Positions 25,586-34,360 are shown, counted from the stretch's first letter. The stretch is DNA of 64,000 bases from Pseudomonadota bacterium (GCA_023422775.1 JAFAGM010000031.1:118552-182551), one strand, 5' to 3'. Numbers and translations: made by a program. The notes: generated by a model not told the origin, from the letters alone.

Positions 25586-25592
25586 TCTGTCC

Positions 25593-25677
25593 CCGTCATT
25601 GCGAGCGAAGCGAAGCAATCCATAGCGCCGCGAAGGAAGCATGGATTGCTTCGTCGCTACGCTCCTCGCAATGACGG
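25593..25677. repeat. REP-like repeat, family B
   Basis: The arms CCCCGTCATTGCGAGCGAAG and GCTACGCTCCTCGCAATGACGG flank a variable centre. It lies between the SDR and the acyl-CoA ligase gene; a longer in-frame start of the ligase at 25646 lies inside it and was rejected. Confidence 0.8.
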
Positions 25678-25747
25678 ACGATTGCGTGTCACGCTCCGAA
25701 CCAATATCATCTCGCAGGTAAATAATAACAATACCTACGGGAGAGAC

Positions 25748-27328
25748 ATGTCCACCTCGCAACAACCGGCTGATCTCGCCGACATGGTGCGCGACCGCGC
25801 CAAAACACGCGGCAACGCACTGGCCTATGAATTCGAAGGCCGCCAGACCAGCTTCGCCGAATTCGACATCAAAACCAACCGCGTTGCGAACGCACTGATC
25901 GCGCTGGGCGTCAAGCCGGGCGAACGCATCGCCTATCTCGGCAAGAACAGCGACATCTATTTCGAACTCCTGATGGGCGCGATGAAAGCCAACGTCGTGA
26001 TGGCGCCGGTGAACTGGCGGCTCGCCGGGCCGGAGGTCGCCTTTATCGTCGGCGACTGCAAGGCGCCGGTGCTGTTCGCAGGTCCCGAATTCATCACCCA
26101 GGTCCGCAACATCAAGGCGCAATTGCCCGATGTCCGCACCATCATCACCACCGAAGGCGGCGCGCCGGAATGGCAGGACTTTACGGCCTGGCGAGACGCT
26201 GCGAGCGCCGACGATCCCAAGGTGCCGATCAGCCCGAAGGACATCGCGATCCAGCTCTATACTTCCGGCACCACAGGCAAGCCGAAGGGCGCGATGCTGT
26301 CGCATGCCAACTTCCTCAATCTGGTGCAGACCGGCAACGAGGCCGAGAAGCCCGAATGGAATAAGTGGTCGACCGACGACGTCTCGCTGGTGGCGATGCC
26401 GATCTTCCATATCGGCGGCTCCGGTTGGGGCGTGATGGGCCTCTATCACGGCGCGCGGGGCGTGATCGCCCGCGAGTTCGACCCGACGAAGGTGTTGGAT
26501 TTCTTCGAGCACTCCGGCATCACCAAGCTTTTCATGGTGCCCGCCGCGATGCAATTCGTGGTGCGGCAGCCCCGCGCGCGGCAGGTGGATTTCTCGCGCC
26601 TGAAATACATGCTCTACGGCGCCTCGCCGATTCCAGCAGCGCTGCTGAAGGAATGCATCGAGGTGTTCAAATGCGGCTTCGTGCAGATGTACGGCATGAC
26701 CGAGACGACCGGCACCATCGTCGCCCTTCCGCCCGAGGATCACGTCGAGGGGCTGGAGCGCATGCGCTCCGCCGGCAAGGCGCTGCCCGGCATCGAACTC
26801 GCGATCCTCGACCCGGACGGCAACCGGCTGCCGCCGCGCCAGGTCGGCGAGATCGCCACCCGCTCCGGCTCCAACATGGCCGGCTACTGGAACCTGCCGG
26901 AGGCGACTGCCAAGACGCTCGGCGCCGATGGCTGGCTGCGTACCGGCGATGCCGGCTACATGGACGAGGACGGCTACCTCTATATCCACGACCGCATCAA
27001 GGACATGATCATCTCCGGCGGCGAGAACATCTACCCCGCCGAAGTCGAAAGCGCGCTGTGCGATCACCCTGACGTGGCCGAAGCCGCCGTGATCGGCATC
27101 CCCGACGACAAATGGGGCGAAGCGGTCAAGGCGATCGTGGTGATGAAGCCGGGCAAGCAGGCGAGCGCCACCGACATCATCAACTTCACCCGCGAACGCA
27201 TCGCCGGCTTCAAGACGCCGAAATCGGTCGACTTCCTGGAAGCACTGCCGCGCAACCCGTCAGGCAAGATCCTGCGGCGGAATTTGCGCGAGCCGTACTG
27301 GGCGGGGAAAGACCGGCAGGTGAATTAG
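25748..27328 (+). CDS. Acyl-CoA ligase (long-chain fatty acid type, AMP-binding)
   Basis: A 526-residue AMP-forming CoA ligase. The LYTSGTTGKPKGAMLSHANF loop (about residues 175-194), the MYGMTETTG motif near 315, the YLYIHDRIKDMIISGGENIYP hinge near 420 and the PRNPSGKILRRNLREPYW Lys motif at the end are all intact. Start ATG 25748 has GGGAGA upstream; an earlier in-frame ATG (25646) is in a REP element. Neighbours are the DECR-like SDR upstream and an acyl-CoA dehydrogenase downstream (convergent), consistent with activation and oxidation of an acyl chain. The substrate class is not determined. Confidence 0.88.
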   Translation: MSTSQQPADLADMVRDRAKTRGNALAYEFEGRQTSFAEFDIKTNRVANALIALGVKPGERIAYLGKNSDIYFELLMGAMKANVVMAPVNWRLAGPEVAFIVGDCKAPVLFAGPEFITQVRNIKAQLPDVRTIITTEGGAPEWQDFTAWRDAASADDPKVPISPKDIAIQLYTSGTTGKPKGAMLSHANFLNLVQTGNEAEKPEWNKWSTDDVSLVAMPIFHIGGSGWGVMGLYHGARGVIAREFDPTKVLDFFEHSGITKLFMVPAAMQFVVRQPRARQVDFSRLKYMLYGASPIPAALLKECIEVFKCGFVQMYGMTETTGTIVALPPEDHVEGLERMRSAGKALPGIELAILDPDGNRLPPRQVGEIATRSGSNMAGYWNLPEATAKTLGADGWLRTGDAGYMDEDGYLYIHDRIKDMIISGGENIYPAEVESALCDHPDVAEAAVIGIPDDKWGEAVKAIVVMKPGKQASATDIINFTRERIAGFKTPKSVDFLEALPRNPSGKILRRNLREPYWAGKDRQVN

Positions 27329-27343
27329 GCCGCCGCAGCTTGG

Positions 27344-27465
27344 CCTCGTGGTTCGAGACGGCCCGCTTCGCGGGCCTCCTCACCATGAGGATCGACATCT
27401 CGATCTGCCGCAGCTTCTCCCCCTCATGGTGAGGAGGCGCGCAAGCGCCGTCTCGAACCATGAGG
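27344..27465. repeat. REP-like repeat, family A, double-ended
   Basis: Two half-elements face each other: CCTCGTGGTTCGAGACGGC...CTCACCATGAGG, then CCTCATGGTGAGGAGGC...GTCTCGAACCATGAGG. It sits between the convergent acyl-CoA ligase and acyl-CoA dehydrogenase genes. The 30-base spacer contains no ORF. Confidence 0.78.
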
Positions 27466-27486
27466 CCGAAGTCCGTCAACACGCCT

Positions 27487-28761
27487 TCAATGCTTCCCCG
27501 CGCCCATATACCCGAACAAAAATCCTGCGACCTTGCGCTTCTGGATTTCCTCGCTGCCTTCGGTGATGCGGTAGCGGCGGTGGTGGCGGTAGATGTGTTC
27601 GAACGGCTTGTGGCGTGAATAGCCCATGCCGCCGTGGACCTGCATGGCGCGGTCGGCGGCCTCGCAGCACAGGCGGTTTGCCCAGTAATTGCACATCGAC
27701 ACCCGGTCGGAGAGTGTGTGCTCGACCTGCGCTTGCGTCAGTTGATCCATCTCCCACGCGGTCTTGCGGATCAGCAGCCGGAGCATCTCGGCCTGCGTCG
27801 CCAGTTCCACCAGCGGCCACTGGATCGCCTGGTTCTCCGCCAGCGCCTTGCCGAACGGCTTTCGCTCGCGCGCGTATTTCACGCTTTCGTTGATGCAGTA
27901 GACAGCCGCGCCCAGCGAACTCGCCGCCTGGCGAATGCGGTTCTCGTGCACGAAGCACTGCGCCAGCGACAGACCGCGGCCGACCTCGCCGAACTGCGCA
28001 TCTTCAGGCACGAACACGTCGGTAAAGCTGACGCGCGGATGGTCGGTCGGCATGTTGAAGGTCCACATGTATTCCTCGACCTTCACGCCGAGGCTCTTGG
28101 CCGGCACCAGGAAACAGGTGATGCCGCGCGCGTCGCCGTCATTGCCCGAGGTGCGGGCAAACAGCGCGCAATGGGTGGCGACATGCATGCCCGTCGTCCA
28201 CATCTTCTCGCCGTTGATGATCCAGCCCTTGACGTTGTCGCGGGCCGCCTGAACCGCTCGCGTCTCCATATGCGTCGCGTCGGAGCCATGGTTGGGCTCA
28301 GTCAAACCAAATGTGATGCGGTACTTCCCCCTGATCGAACCGTCGATCATTTCCTTCTGCTCATCGGTGCCGTAACGGTCGAGCATGGTGACGATCGGAA
28401 GGTTGCCGACGATGGAATGCTCGTTCTGCAAATCGTTGTGCAGACCGAGGCCCTTGGACGCAAAGTGCTCGCGGATCACGGCCATCCAGAGATTGGAACC
28501 ATCCTTGCCGCCGTAGCGCTTCGGGATCGCGAAGCGCAAATGGCCGGCGTCGTCCGCAAGGTTCTTGGCCTTGCGCAGCAGCGCTTCCCACTCGTGCCGC
28601 GGCAGGCCGCCGTTCTCGAAATCGGTGCGCGCCCATTCGCGGCGATGGTCGAAGAAGCGGATGTTGTCGTCGGCTTCTTCCAGCGGCTTGATCTCGCGCG
28701 CGATGAAGCGGTCGAGTTCTTCGAGATAGGCCGTGAGGTCGGCAGGCAGGTTGAAATCCAA
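27487..28761 (-). CDS. Acyl-CoA dehydrogenase family protein
   Basis: A 424-residue FAD acyl-CoA dehydrogenase. Domains run N-terminal helical (about 1-130), beta-barrel (FGLTEPNHGSD, then WIINGEKMWTTGM) and C-terminal helical with the MQVHGGMGYS motif near the end. The start is a TTG codon at 28761 with a GGGAGA ribosome site about 6 bases upstream; no ATG or GTG in frame fits as well. It is divergent from the crotonase at 28997, and an 11-bp tandem repeat lies in the gap. The substrate is unknown; the type resembles FadE/ACAD10-11-like enzymes. Confidence 0.87.
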   Translation of the reverse strand: MDFNLPADLTAYLEELDRFIAREIKPLEEADDNIRFFDHRREWARTDFENGGLPRHEWEALLRKAKNLADDAGHLRFAIPKRYGGKDGSNLWMAVIREHFASKGLGLHNDLQNEHSIVGNLPIVTMLDRYGTDEQKEMIDGSIRGKYRITFGLTEPNHGSDATHMETRAVQAARDNVKGWIINGEKMWTTGMHVATHCALFARTSGNDGDARGITCFLVPAKSLGVKVEEYMWTFNMPTDHPRVSFTDVFVPEDAQFGEVGRGLSLAQCFVHENRIRQAASSLGAAVYCINESVKYARERKPFGKALAENQAIQWPLVELATQAEMLRLLIRKTAWEMDQLTQAQVEHTLSDRVSMCNYWANRLCCEAADRAMQVHGGMGYSRHKPFEHIYRHHRRYRITEGSEEIQKRKVAGFLFGYMGAGKH

Positions 28762-28854
28762 GGCGGTCTCTCCCGGAATCGTCGTCTGTTTTGATTTGCG
28801 TTTAGGCGCTACGGGGCGCGCATGCGCGGTTCGATTAAGGTTGGAAGACCGGAC

Positions 28855-28876
28855 GCAAGTCAAGCGCAAGTCAAGC
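28855..28876. repeat. Two tandem copies of GCAAGTCAAGC
   Basis: Two perfect 11-bp copies (28855-28865 and 28866-28876) in the 235-bp divergent gap between the acyl-CoA dehydrogenase and crotonase genes. One helical turn apart, they could bind a regulator. Nothing else stands out in this gap. Confidence 0.6.
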
Positions 28877-28996
28877 GAGGGAATAGCGCTTGGCACGCGC
28901 GGTGGCGTTGCGTAATTGGATGGCATCGGACGCCGGGCCGGCGCTACACTCGCCGCCAGATATTCTTCGCCACAGAAAATCCGAACGGGAGCCAAC

Positions 28997-29776
28997 ATGG
29001 ATCTGAAATTCTCCAAGGTGACGCGCAAGGGCCCGGTCACGATCATCACGCTGTCGCGGCCCGAAGTGTACAATGCGTTGCATATCGACGCGCATTTCGA
29101 GCTCAACAAGGTGTTCGACGATTTCTTCGCTGACCCCGAGCAGTGGGTGGCGATCGTCACCGGCGCCGGCGACAAGGCGTTCTGCGCCGGCAATGACCTG
29201 AAATGGCAGGCGGCGGGCGGCAAGCGCGGCTGGGACAAGGGCGGCTTTGCCGGCCTCACCTCGCGGTTCGACTGCGACAAGCCCATCATCGCCGCCGTCA
29301 ACGGCGTCGCGATGGGCGGCGGCTTCGAGATCGCGCTGGCCTGCGACCTCATCGTTGCGTCGGAAAATGCCACCTTCGCGCTGCCCGAGCCCCGCGTCGG
29401 CCTCGCCGCGCTCGCCGGCGGCGTGCACCGGCTGCCGCGACAAATTGGCCTGAAGCGTGCCATGGGCATGATCCTCACCGCCCGCCACGTCTCGGCGAAG
29501 GAAGGCCTCGAACTCGGCTTCGTGAACGAGGTGGTTCCGGCCGGCGAGGCGCTGGCTGCTGCGGAACGCTGGGCCGAGACGATCTGCAAGAACTCGCCGA
29601 TGTCGATCCGCGCCTCCAAGCAGGCGATCCAGCGCGGGCTCGAAGTGTCGCTGGAACAGGCGATCACCGAGCAGCGCGAATATCCGGCGGTCAAGGCGAT
29701 GGCGGCGTCGCAGGATTACATCGAGGGGCCGAAGGCGTTTTCGGAGAAGCGTCCGCCGAAATGGCTGGGGAAATGA
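28997..29776 (+). CDS. Enoyl-CoA hydratase/isomerase family protein (crotonase)
   Basis: A 259-residue crotonase. The oxyanion segments are DKAFCAGNDLKW and GVAMGGGFEIALACDLI; the ALPEPRVGLAAL stretch contains the catalytic-region residues. Start ATG 28997 follows a GGGAG site. The C-terminal segment SEKRPPKWLGK is typical of crotonases of this subgroup. It faces away from an acyl-CoA dehydrogenase across a short gap with tandem repeats. The specific reaction is not determined; carnitinyl-CoA dehydratase-type members share this pattern. Confidence 0.87.
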   Translation: MDLKFSKVTRKGPVTIITLSRPEVYNALHIDAHFELNKVFDDFFADPEQWVAIVTGAGDKAFCAGNDLKWQAAGGKRGWDKGGFAGLTSRFDCDKPIIAAVNGVAMGGGFEIALACDLIVASENATFALPEPRVGLAALAGGVHRLPRQIGLKRAMGMILTARHVSAKEGLELGFVNEVVPAGEALAAAERWAETICKNSPMSIRASKQAIQRGLEVSLEQAITEQREYPAVKAMAASQDYIEGPKAFSEKRPPKWLGK

Positions 29777-29794
29777 GGTTCTCACGCCCTCTCC

Positions 29795-29880
29795 CCGTCA
29801 TTGCGAGAAGCGAAGCGACGAAGCAATCCATCTCGTGGCAAGCGGACAGATGGATTGCTTCGCTGCGCTCGCAATGACGA
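29795..29880. repeat. REP-like repeat, family B
   Basis: The arms CCCCGTCATTGCGAGAAGCG and TTCGCTGCGCTCGCAATGACG flank a variable centre. Between the convergent crotonase and DUF6285 genes. Confidence 0.8.
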
Positions 29881-29899
29881 CGGAGGGTTCGTCGCTCCG

Positions 29900-30274
29900 C
29901 TACTTGTTCCCCAACTCTCTTTTGTACGACCCGTAGTTCGGCTGATCGACGGCGAGCTTGTCCATCGTGGTCTGCCAGAGATGTTCTTTAAGTCCCGGCG
30001 TCTGCAGATCGACCTCGCCTTTCGCAATCTTCTCCGACAGCGCGCGGTTCAATTCGATCAGCGAGCCATGCGAACCCAACAACTGCTTCAGCCGCGCTGT
30101 CTCGGCCGCATCGCTGCCCTGCTCCAGCGTCAATTGCCGCGTAACGAGGTCGAGCGCGTTGATGCCGACGCGAAGCTTGAAGGCGTTGTGGCCCTTGATG
30201 ACGGGCGTGATCTCGTTGCGGAGGAAATCCGCAACCGCCTTGACCAGTTCGGTTGGTGTCGGTTCGTCCTGCAT
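29900..30274 (-). CDS. DUF6285 domain-containing protein
   Basis: A 124-residue acidic helical protein starting MQDEPTPTELVKAVADFLRN. I recognise it as the small DUF6285-type protein that follows a phosphotransferase gene in many actinobacterial and rhizobial acyl-CoA gene clusters. Its function is not known. The ATG lies 1 base after the phosphotransferase stop, so the two are translationally linked. It may stabilise or modulate that kinase-fold partner; this is inference. An earlier ATG at 30295 overlaps the partner gene and was rejected. Confidence 0.8.
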   Translation of the reverse strand: MQDEPTPTELVKAVADFLRNEITPVIKGHNAFKLRVGINALDLVTRQLTLEQGSDAAETARLKQLLGSHGSLIELNRALSEKIAKGEVDLQTPGLKEHLWQTTMDKLAVDQPNYGSYKRELGNK

Positions 30275-30275
30275 C

Positions 30276-31268
30276 CTATTTCCCTCGCGGAGCAAGCAGC
30301 CGCAGCAGATCGATTTCCGTCTCCGACGAGCGGCGACCGATCATCGCCTGCTCCATCGGGTGATCGGGGGCGTTACGAAACCGCTGCATCATGCGGCCGC
30401 ACATGATGCCCCAGCGCAGTGTGCCCATCACCTCCCAGAACATCACGCGATCGGGGTCGGCCTTGCGGCCCGCTTCCTCGTAACCCGCGAACAGATCCTC
30501 GCGGGTGCCAAAACCGCCGACCGGCTTGTCGATCTCGCCGAAACGCCAGGAGTTGACGCAGATCCAGCCGAGGTCCTCCATCGGATCGCCGAAATGCGCG
30601 AGTTCCCAGTCCAGCACGGCGCGCACGCCATCAGGGCCGATGATGAGGTTGCCATGGCGGAAATCGCCATGAACCAGCGTGACTTCGCGCGACGGGCCGG
30701 GATCGTGGTCGGCAAGCCAGCGCAGCGCGAGTTCGAACACCGGACGCGGCCAGTTGGACTTCTGGTATTCGCGCGTGAGATCGGCGATCTCCGCCGTTGT
30801 CGTATTGGTGCGCAGATCCGGCAGCTTGGCCCCTGGAAGAGCGTGAATGCCGGCGGCGATCCGGCCGATCTGGCGCGCCAACAGCGGTCTTGCCTTTGCA
30901 AACTCGTCGTCGCGCAGGATCTTGCGCGCGATGGTCTCGCCCTCCACCCGCACCATGATGAAGCCACGGCCGAGTTCGTCCGCAGGCGTCAACACGTGCA
31001 TCACGCGCGGCGACGGCAGGCCTGTATCGTGCGCAAGCTGCATCAGCACAGCCTCGCCATCGAGGCCGACACCGCGCGAGGGCGAAGGCGACGCGGCATA
31101 GGCCGGCGGCGAACGGCGCAGGATGGCGCCGACGTTGCCGTCCGGATGCACGATGTCGAATTTCCAGGTCTCCTGGCTGGCGCCGCCGGAAAGTCTCGCG
31201 GCGCCAGTGACGCCGCTCGCTCCCGGATACCAGGAGGCGACGCAGCGTCCGAGTTGCGCCTCGATCAT
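30276..31268 (-). CDS. Phosphotransferase family protein (aminoglycoside-phosphotransferase fold)
   Basis: A 330-residue kinase-fold protein. The catalytic loop is LVHGDFRHGNLI (about residue 210) with the metal-binding VLDWELAHFGDP motif about 20 residues later, both classical of the APH/choline-kinase superfamily. ATG 31268 overlaps the stop of the upstream crotonase by 4 bases (ATGA). In mammals the related ACAD10/11 proteins fuse this kinase domain to an acyl-CoA dehydrogenase and phosphorylate 4-hydroxyacyl-CoAs. Here it lies in an acyl-CoA gene cluster with a crotonase and DUF6285, so a similar role on a hydroxy-acyl-CoA is plausible but not shown. Antibiotic resistance is not implied. 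Confidence 0.86.
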   Translation of the reverse strand: MIEAQLGRCVASWYPGASGVTGAARLSGGASQETWKFDIVHPDGNVGAILRRSPPAYAASPSPSRGVGLDGEAVLMQLAHDTGLPSPRVMHVLTPADELGRGFIMVRVEGETIARKILRDDEFAKARPLLARQIGRIAAGIHALPGAKLPDLRTNTTTAEIADLTREYQKSNWPRPVFELALRWLADHDPGPSREVTLVHGDFRHGNLIIGPDGVRAVLDWELAHFGDPMEDLGWICVNSWRFGEIDKPVGGFGTREDLFAGYEEAGRKADPDRVMFWEVMGTLRWGIMCGRMMQRFRNAPDHPMEQAMIGRRSSETEIDLLRLLAPRGK

Positions 31269-32056
31269 TTGCCCTTGAACTTGGCGGGGCGCTTTTCGAG
31301 AAACGCCGTGACGCCTTCCTTGAAATCTTCCGCCGCACCCGCGATGCGCTGCGATTCGAATTCGAGATTGAGCTGTTCCTCGAACGAATTCTCCGGGCTG
31401 TCCCAATAGAGCTTGCGGATCAGCGACAGTGCGATGGTGGGACCATTGGCGAGATCATGCGCCAGCTTCATCGCTTCTTCCATCAGCACGCCGTCGTCGT
31501 GGACGCGGTTGACGAGGCCCCATTCCAGAGCCTTTTCCGCCGGCAGCCGCTCGCCCATCAGGGACAGTTCGACCGAGCGCGCCTTGCCGATCATGCGCGG
31601 CAAGAGCCAGGTCGAGCCGCAATCCGGCACCAGGCCGATGCGGCGGAACGCCTGCAGGAAATAGGACGAGCGCGCGCACAGGATCATGTCGCCCATCAGC
31701 GCGAAACTCATGCCGGCGCCGGCGGCGGGGCCGTTGACCGCGGTCACGATCGGGCAATGCAGCCGGCGCAGCCGCCGCAGGAACGGATGGAAACCGATTT
31801 CCAGCGACTGGCCGGCGTTGCTCTTGCCGGGCTTCTGGTTGCTGCGGCCCTGCAGGTTGGCGCCGGTGCAGAAAGCGCGTCCGGCGCCGGTCAGCACCAG
31901 GCAGCGCACCTCGTCCCGCTTCTCCTCGATGGCATCGAGCGCCTCGGAAAGGCCGCCCAGCATGTCCATCGAGACCGCGTTCATGACCTCCTGATGATCT
32001 AGCTTGAGGACGGCGACCGCGCCGTCGAAATCGAGCGTGACGTGTTTGAACTGCAT
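31265..32056 (-). CDS. Enoyl-CoA hydratase/isomerase family protein (crotonase)
   Basis: A 263-residue crotonase. The oxyanion segments are GRAFCTGANL and GPAAGAGMSFALMGDMI; the FRRIGLVPDCGSTWLLPR segment holds the catalytic-site Glu/Asp region. It ends in EKRPAKFKGK. The start ATG has GAGGAAA upstream. It is the first gene of a crotonase-phosphotransferase-DUF6285 operon (ATGA overlap, then a 1-base gap). Divergent from the SDR at 32239. Its substrate is not known. Confidence 0.87.
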   Translation of the reverse strand: MQFKHVTLDFDGAVAVLKLDHQEVMNAVSMDMLGGLSEALDAIEEKRDEVRCLVLTGAGRAFCTGANLQGRSNQKPGKSNAGQSLEIGFHPFLRRLRRLHCPIVTAVNGPAAGAGMSFALMGDMILCARSSYFLQAFRRIGLVPDCGSTWLLPRMIGKARSVELSLMGERLPAEKALEWGLVNRVHDDGVLMEEAMKLAHDLANGPTIALSLIRKLYWDSPENSFEEQLNLEFESQRIAGAAEDFKEGVTAFLEKRPAKFKGK

Positions 32057-32238
32057 GGTTTCCTCATGACTTGTGTTTACGCGCTATTCCGCCGCGCGGC
32101 AGACCGGACCTGCTGTCTCGATCCATATTTGATTTTCCAGATCGCCTTGTCCATGGTTGGCCCTGAACATCTGGCGATCTCTCGACGCACGGCTTAACGC
32201 GCGCCAGACCAAATGGAAACACCCCAAGGGAAAATCCA

Positions 32239-33018
32239 ATGAGCATCTTTGACCTCTCCGGCCGCACGGCGGTCATCACCGGCGGCAACGGCGGCATCGG
32301 CCTCGGCATCGCGCAGGCGCTGAACGCCCAGGGCTGCAACGTCTCGATCTGGGGCCGCAACGCCGAGAAGAACAAGAGCGCGGCCGCCACCATGTCGGCC
32401 GGGCCCGGCAAGGTCGATACCGTGATCTGCGACGTCTCCGATCCCGCCTCCGTCAAGGCGGCGATGAAGGCGACCCTCGACAAGTTCGGGCGGGTCGACG
32501 GCTGCTTCGCCAATGCCGGCATCGGCGGCGGCGGACGGCGCGCCTTCATCGACCGCACCGAGGAAGAATGGCGACGCATGTTCGCGACCAACCTCGACGG
32601 AGTATTCCACGTGTTCCAGGTTGCCGCCCGCCACATGACCGAGCGCGCCGAGGCCGGCGACAAGTTCGGCCGGCTGGTTGCGACCTCGAGCCTGGCGTCG
32701 CTGTTCGGCACCGCCCGCAACGAGCATTATGCCGGCACGAAAGCGGCGCTGAACGCGCTGTGCCGCGCGCTCGCGGTCGAACTCGCGCGCTACGGCGTCA
32801 CCGCGAACGCGATCCTGCCGGGCTGGATCAAGAGCGACATGACCGCCGGCATCATGGGCAACGAGAAGTTCGTCGCCAACGTGATGCCGCGCATTCCGGT
32901 ACGCCGCTTCGGCGAGCCCGGCGATTTCGGCGGCATCGCGGTGTACATCATGAGCAAGGCGTCGTCGTACCACACGGCCGATTGCTTTGTGATCGACGGC
33001 GGGTACACGGCGTTCTGA
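32239..33018 (+). CDS. SDR-family oxidoreductase
   Basis: A 259-residue short-chain dehydrogenase with a TGGNGGIG cofactor loop, an ANAGIGGGG motif, and a complete Ser-Tyr-Lys set (TSSLASL, then EHYAGTK). The C-terminal part (GWIKSDMT, then VIDGGYTAF) is typical. An AAGGG-rich leader precedes ATG 32239. Its specific substrate (3-hydroxyacyl-CoA, gluconate, cyclic alcohol) cannot be read. It lies between the crotonase operon and the htpX gene. Confidence 0.86.
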   Translation: MSIFDLSGRTAVITGGNGGIGLGIAQALNAQGCNVSIWGRNAEKNKSAAATMSAGPGKVDTVICDVSDPASVKAAMKATLDKFGRVDGCFANAGIGGGGRRAFIDRTEEEWRRMFATNLDGVFHVFQVAARHMTERAEAGDKFGRLVATSSLASLFGTARNEHYAGTKAALNALCRALAVELARYGVTANAILPGWIKSDMTAGIMGNEKFVANVMPRIPVRRFGEPGDFGGIAVYIMSKASSYHTADCFVIDGGYTAF

Positions 33019-33060
33019 GGCTGCCTTTCAAAGCGCGGACCGTAGGCGCAGAGACAACAC

Positions 33061-33170
33061 AACTGTCATACTCCGCGAAGGCGGAGTATCCAGTACGCTG
33101 CGGCCTATCGATCCTAACACTGCCGTCTCTGGAATACTGGATCGTCCGCCTTCGCGGACGATGACAGTTG
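33061..33170. repeat. Inverted repeat, family D (AACTGTCATACTCCGCGAAGG...GCGGACGATGACAGTTG)
   Basis: Outer arms AACTGTCAT and ATGACAGTT, with inner hairpins CTCCGCGAAGGCGGAG and CGTCCGCCTTCGCGGACG. Found once in the window, between convergent SDR and htpX genes. Confidence 0.65.
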
Positions 33171-33219
33171 GTGGTGCGTTGCCGCCATTCGCGGACGCCT
33201 AAAGCACCTTCATCTCGCT

Positions 33220-34161
33220 TTATCCCCACGGCCCGCGCGAGGGCGAGGTCCGGCCCCACGGGCCACGGCGCGGGTAGTTGCCGCGCGAGTTGACGGACAA
33301 CGTTCCGCCCTGCGCGCCCATCTGCGCCGCGAGCTGCTGCAGCGCGGCGATGCGGTTCTCGGTCGCGGGGTGCGTCGTGAACAGGTTGTCGACGCCGTGG
33401 CCCGACAGCGGATTGATGATGAACATGTGCGCGGTCGCTGGATTGCGCTCCGCTTCCGGGTTCGGCACCTGATGCGCGGCGTTGGCGATCTTCGCCAAAG
33501 CCGATGCGAGCCACATCGGCTGGCCGCAGATGCGGGCTCCGAGATCGTCGGCGGCATATTCGCGCGTCCGACTGATCGCCATCTGCACCAGCATGGCGCC
33601 GAGCGGCGCCAGGATCATCATGGCAATCGTGCCGATGACCCCGAGCCCGTTGTTGTTGTTTCGGTTGCCGCCAAAGAACATGCCGAACTGCGCCACCATC
33701 GAGATCGCGCCGGCGATCGTCGCGGTGACGGTCATCAGCAGCGTGTCGTGATTCTTGATGTGCGCGAGTTCATGCGCGATCACGCCGGCGAGTTCCTCGC
33801 GGCTGAGCGAATGCATCAGGCCGGTGGTGACGGCGACCGCCGCGTTCTGCGGATTGCGCCCCGTCGCAAACGCATTGGGCTGCGCCTCGTCCATGATGAA
33901 CACGCGCGGCATCGGCAGGCCGGCGCGGCCGGCAAGCTCGGCCACGAGATTGAAGAGGTCCGGCGCCGTTCGCTGGTCGACCTCATGGGCGCCGTACATC
34001 GACAGTACAGCGCGATCCGAATTCCAGTAGGCGAACAAATTGGTCGCGGCGGCGATCACGAGCGCGATCAGGGCGCCGCTGCCGCCGCCGATCAGATAGC
34101 CGACACCCATGAAGAGGCCGGTAAGACCGGCCAACAGAATGGCAGTCTTCAGATAGCTCAT
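33220..34161 (-). CDS. htpX: Zinc metalloprotease HtpX
   Basis: A 313-residue membrane metalloprotease for quality control of membrane proteins. The Zn motif HELAH is at residues 130-134 (VIAHELAHIKNHD), with two N-terminal membrane segments (about 5-22 and 30-46) and two more after the motif. The third ligand Glu in SRTREYAADD follows. The C-terminus is proline- and glycine-rich (RGPWGRTSPSRGPWG). ATG 34161 has an AAGGAGA site. An RpoH-like promoter candidate lies 45-80 bases upstream, fitting a heat-shock gene. Confidence 0.95.
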   Translation of the reverse strand: MSYLKTAILLAGLTGLFMGVGYLIGGGSGALIALVIAAATNLFAYWNSDRAVLSMYGAHEVDQRTAPDLFNLVAELAGRAGLPMPRVFIMDEAQPNAFATGRNPQNAAVAVTTGLMHSLSREELAGVIAHELAHIKNHDTLLMTVTATIAGAISMVAQFGMFFGGNRNNNNGLGVIGTIAMMILAPLGAMLVQMAISRTREYAADDLGARICGQPMWLASALAKIANAAHQVPNPEAERNPATAHMFIINPLSGHGVDNLFTTHPATENRIAALQQLAAQMGAQGGTLSVNSRGNYPRRGPWGRTSPSRGPWG

Positions 34162-34205
34162 TGTCGTCTCCTTGGCCCCCGGCAGAAACGCCGCGGCTGG
34201 TATCC

Positions 34206-34240
34206 CAGAAGTAGGAACTACCCCGGCGGCGCTTCAAGAG
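34206..34240 (-). promoter_or_regulatory. Candidate heat-shock (RpoH-type) promoter of htpX
   Basis: On the minus strand, CTCTTG (34235-34240) and CCTACTTCTG (34206-34215) are separated by 19 bases. The alphaproteobacterial heat-shock consensus is about CNCTTG-N17/18-CYTATNTNNG; here the first box is complete and the second differs at one base, with a spacer one or two bases longer than usual. The predicted start is about 40 bases before the htpX ATG. Confidence 0.4.
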
Positions 34241-34360
34241 GCCGCGGTGCGTCCTGGCGCCGCGCCGGGCGGAGGCAACGGCCGCGCGGGTCGAATTGAC
34301 AGCGCCTGATCTGCAGGCTCCCGACCAGTTCCCCGGCTTGCCGGCGGTCAAATCGTCTGC

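Noticed and set aside
25646..25747. Longer acyl-CoA ligase starting at 25646
   Set aside because: The extra codons begin in a REP repeat; ATG 25748 has a proper ribosome site.
28762..29694. N-terminal extension of the acyl-CoA dehydrogenase (to 735 residues)
   Set aside because: Overlaps the whole divergent crotonase gene and its gap; the family length and a TTG with a good ribosome site fit 28761.
30276..31268. Aminoglycoside-resistance kinase
   Set aside because: The fold is shared, but the neighbours are acyl-CoA genes; a resistance role is not supported.
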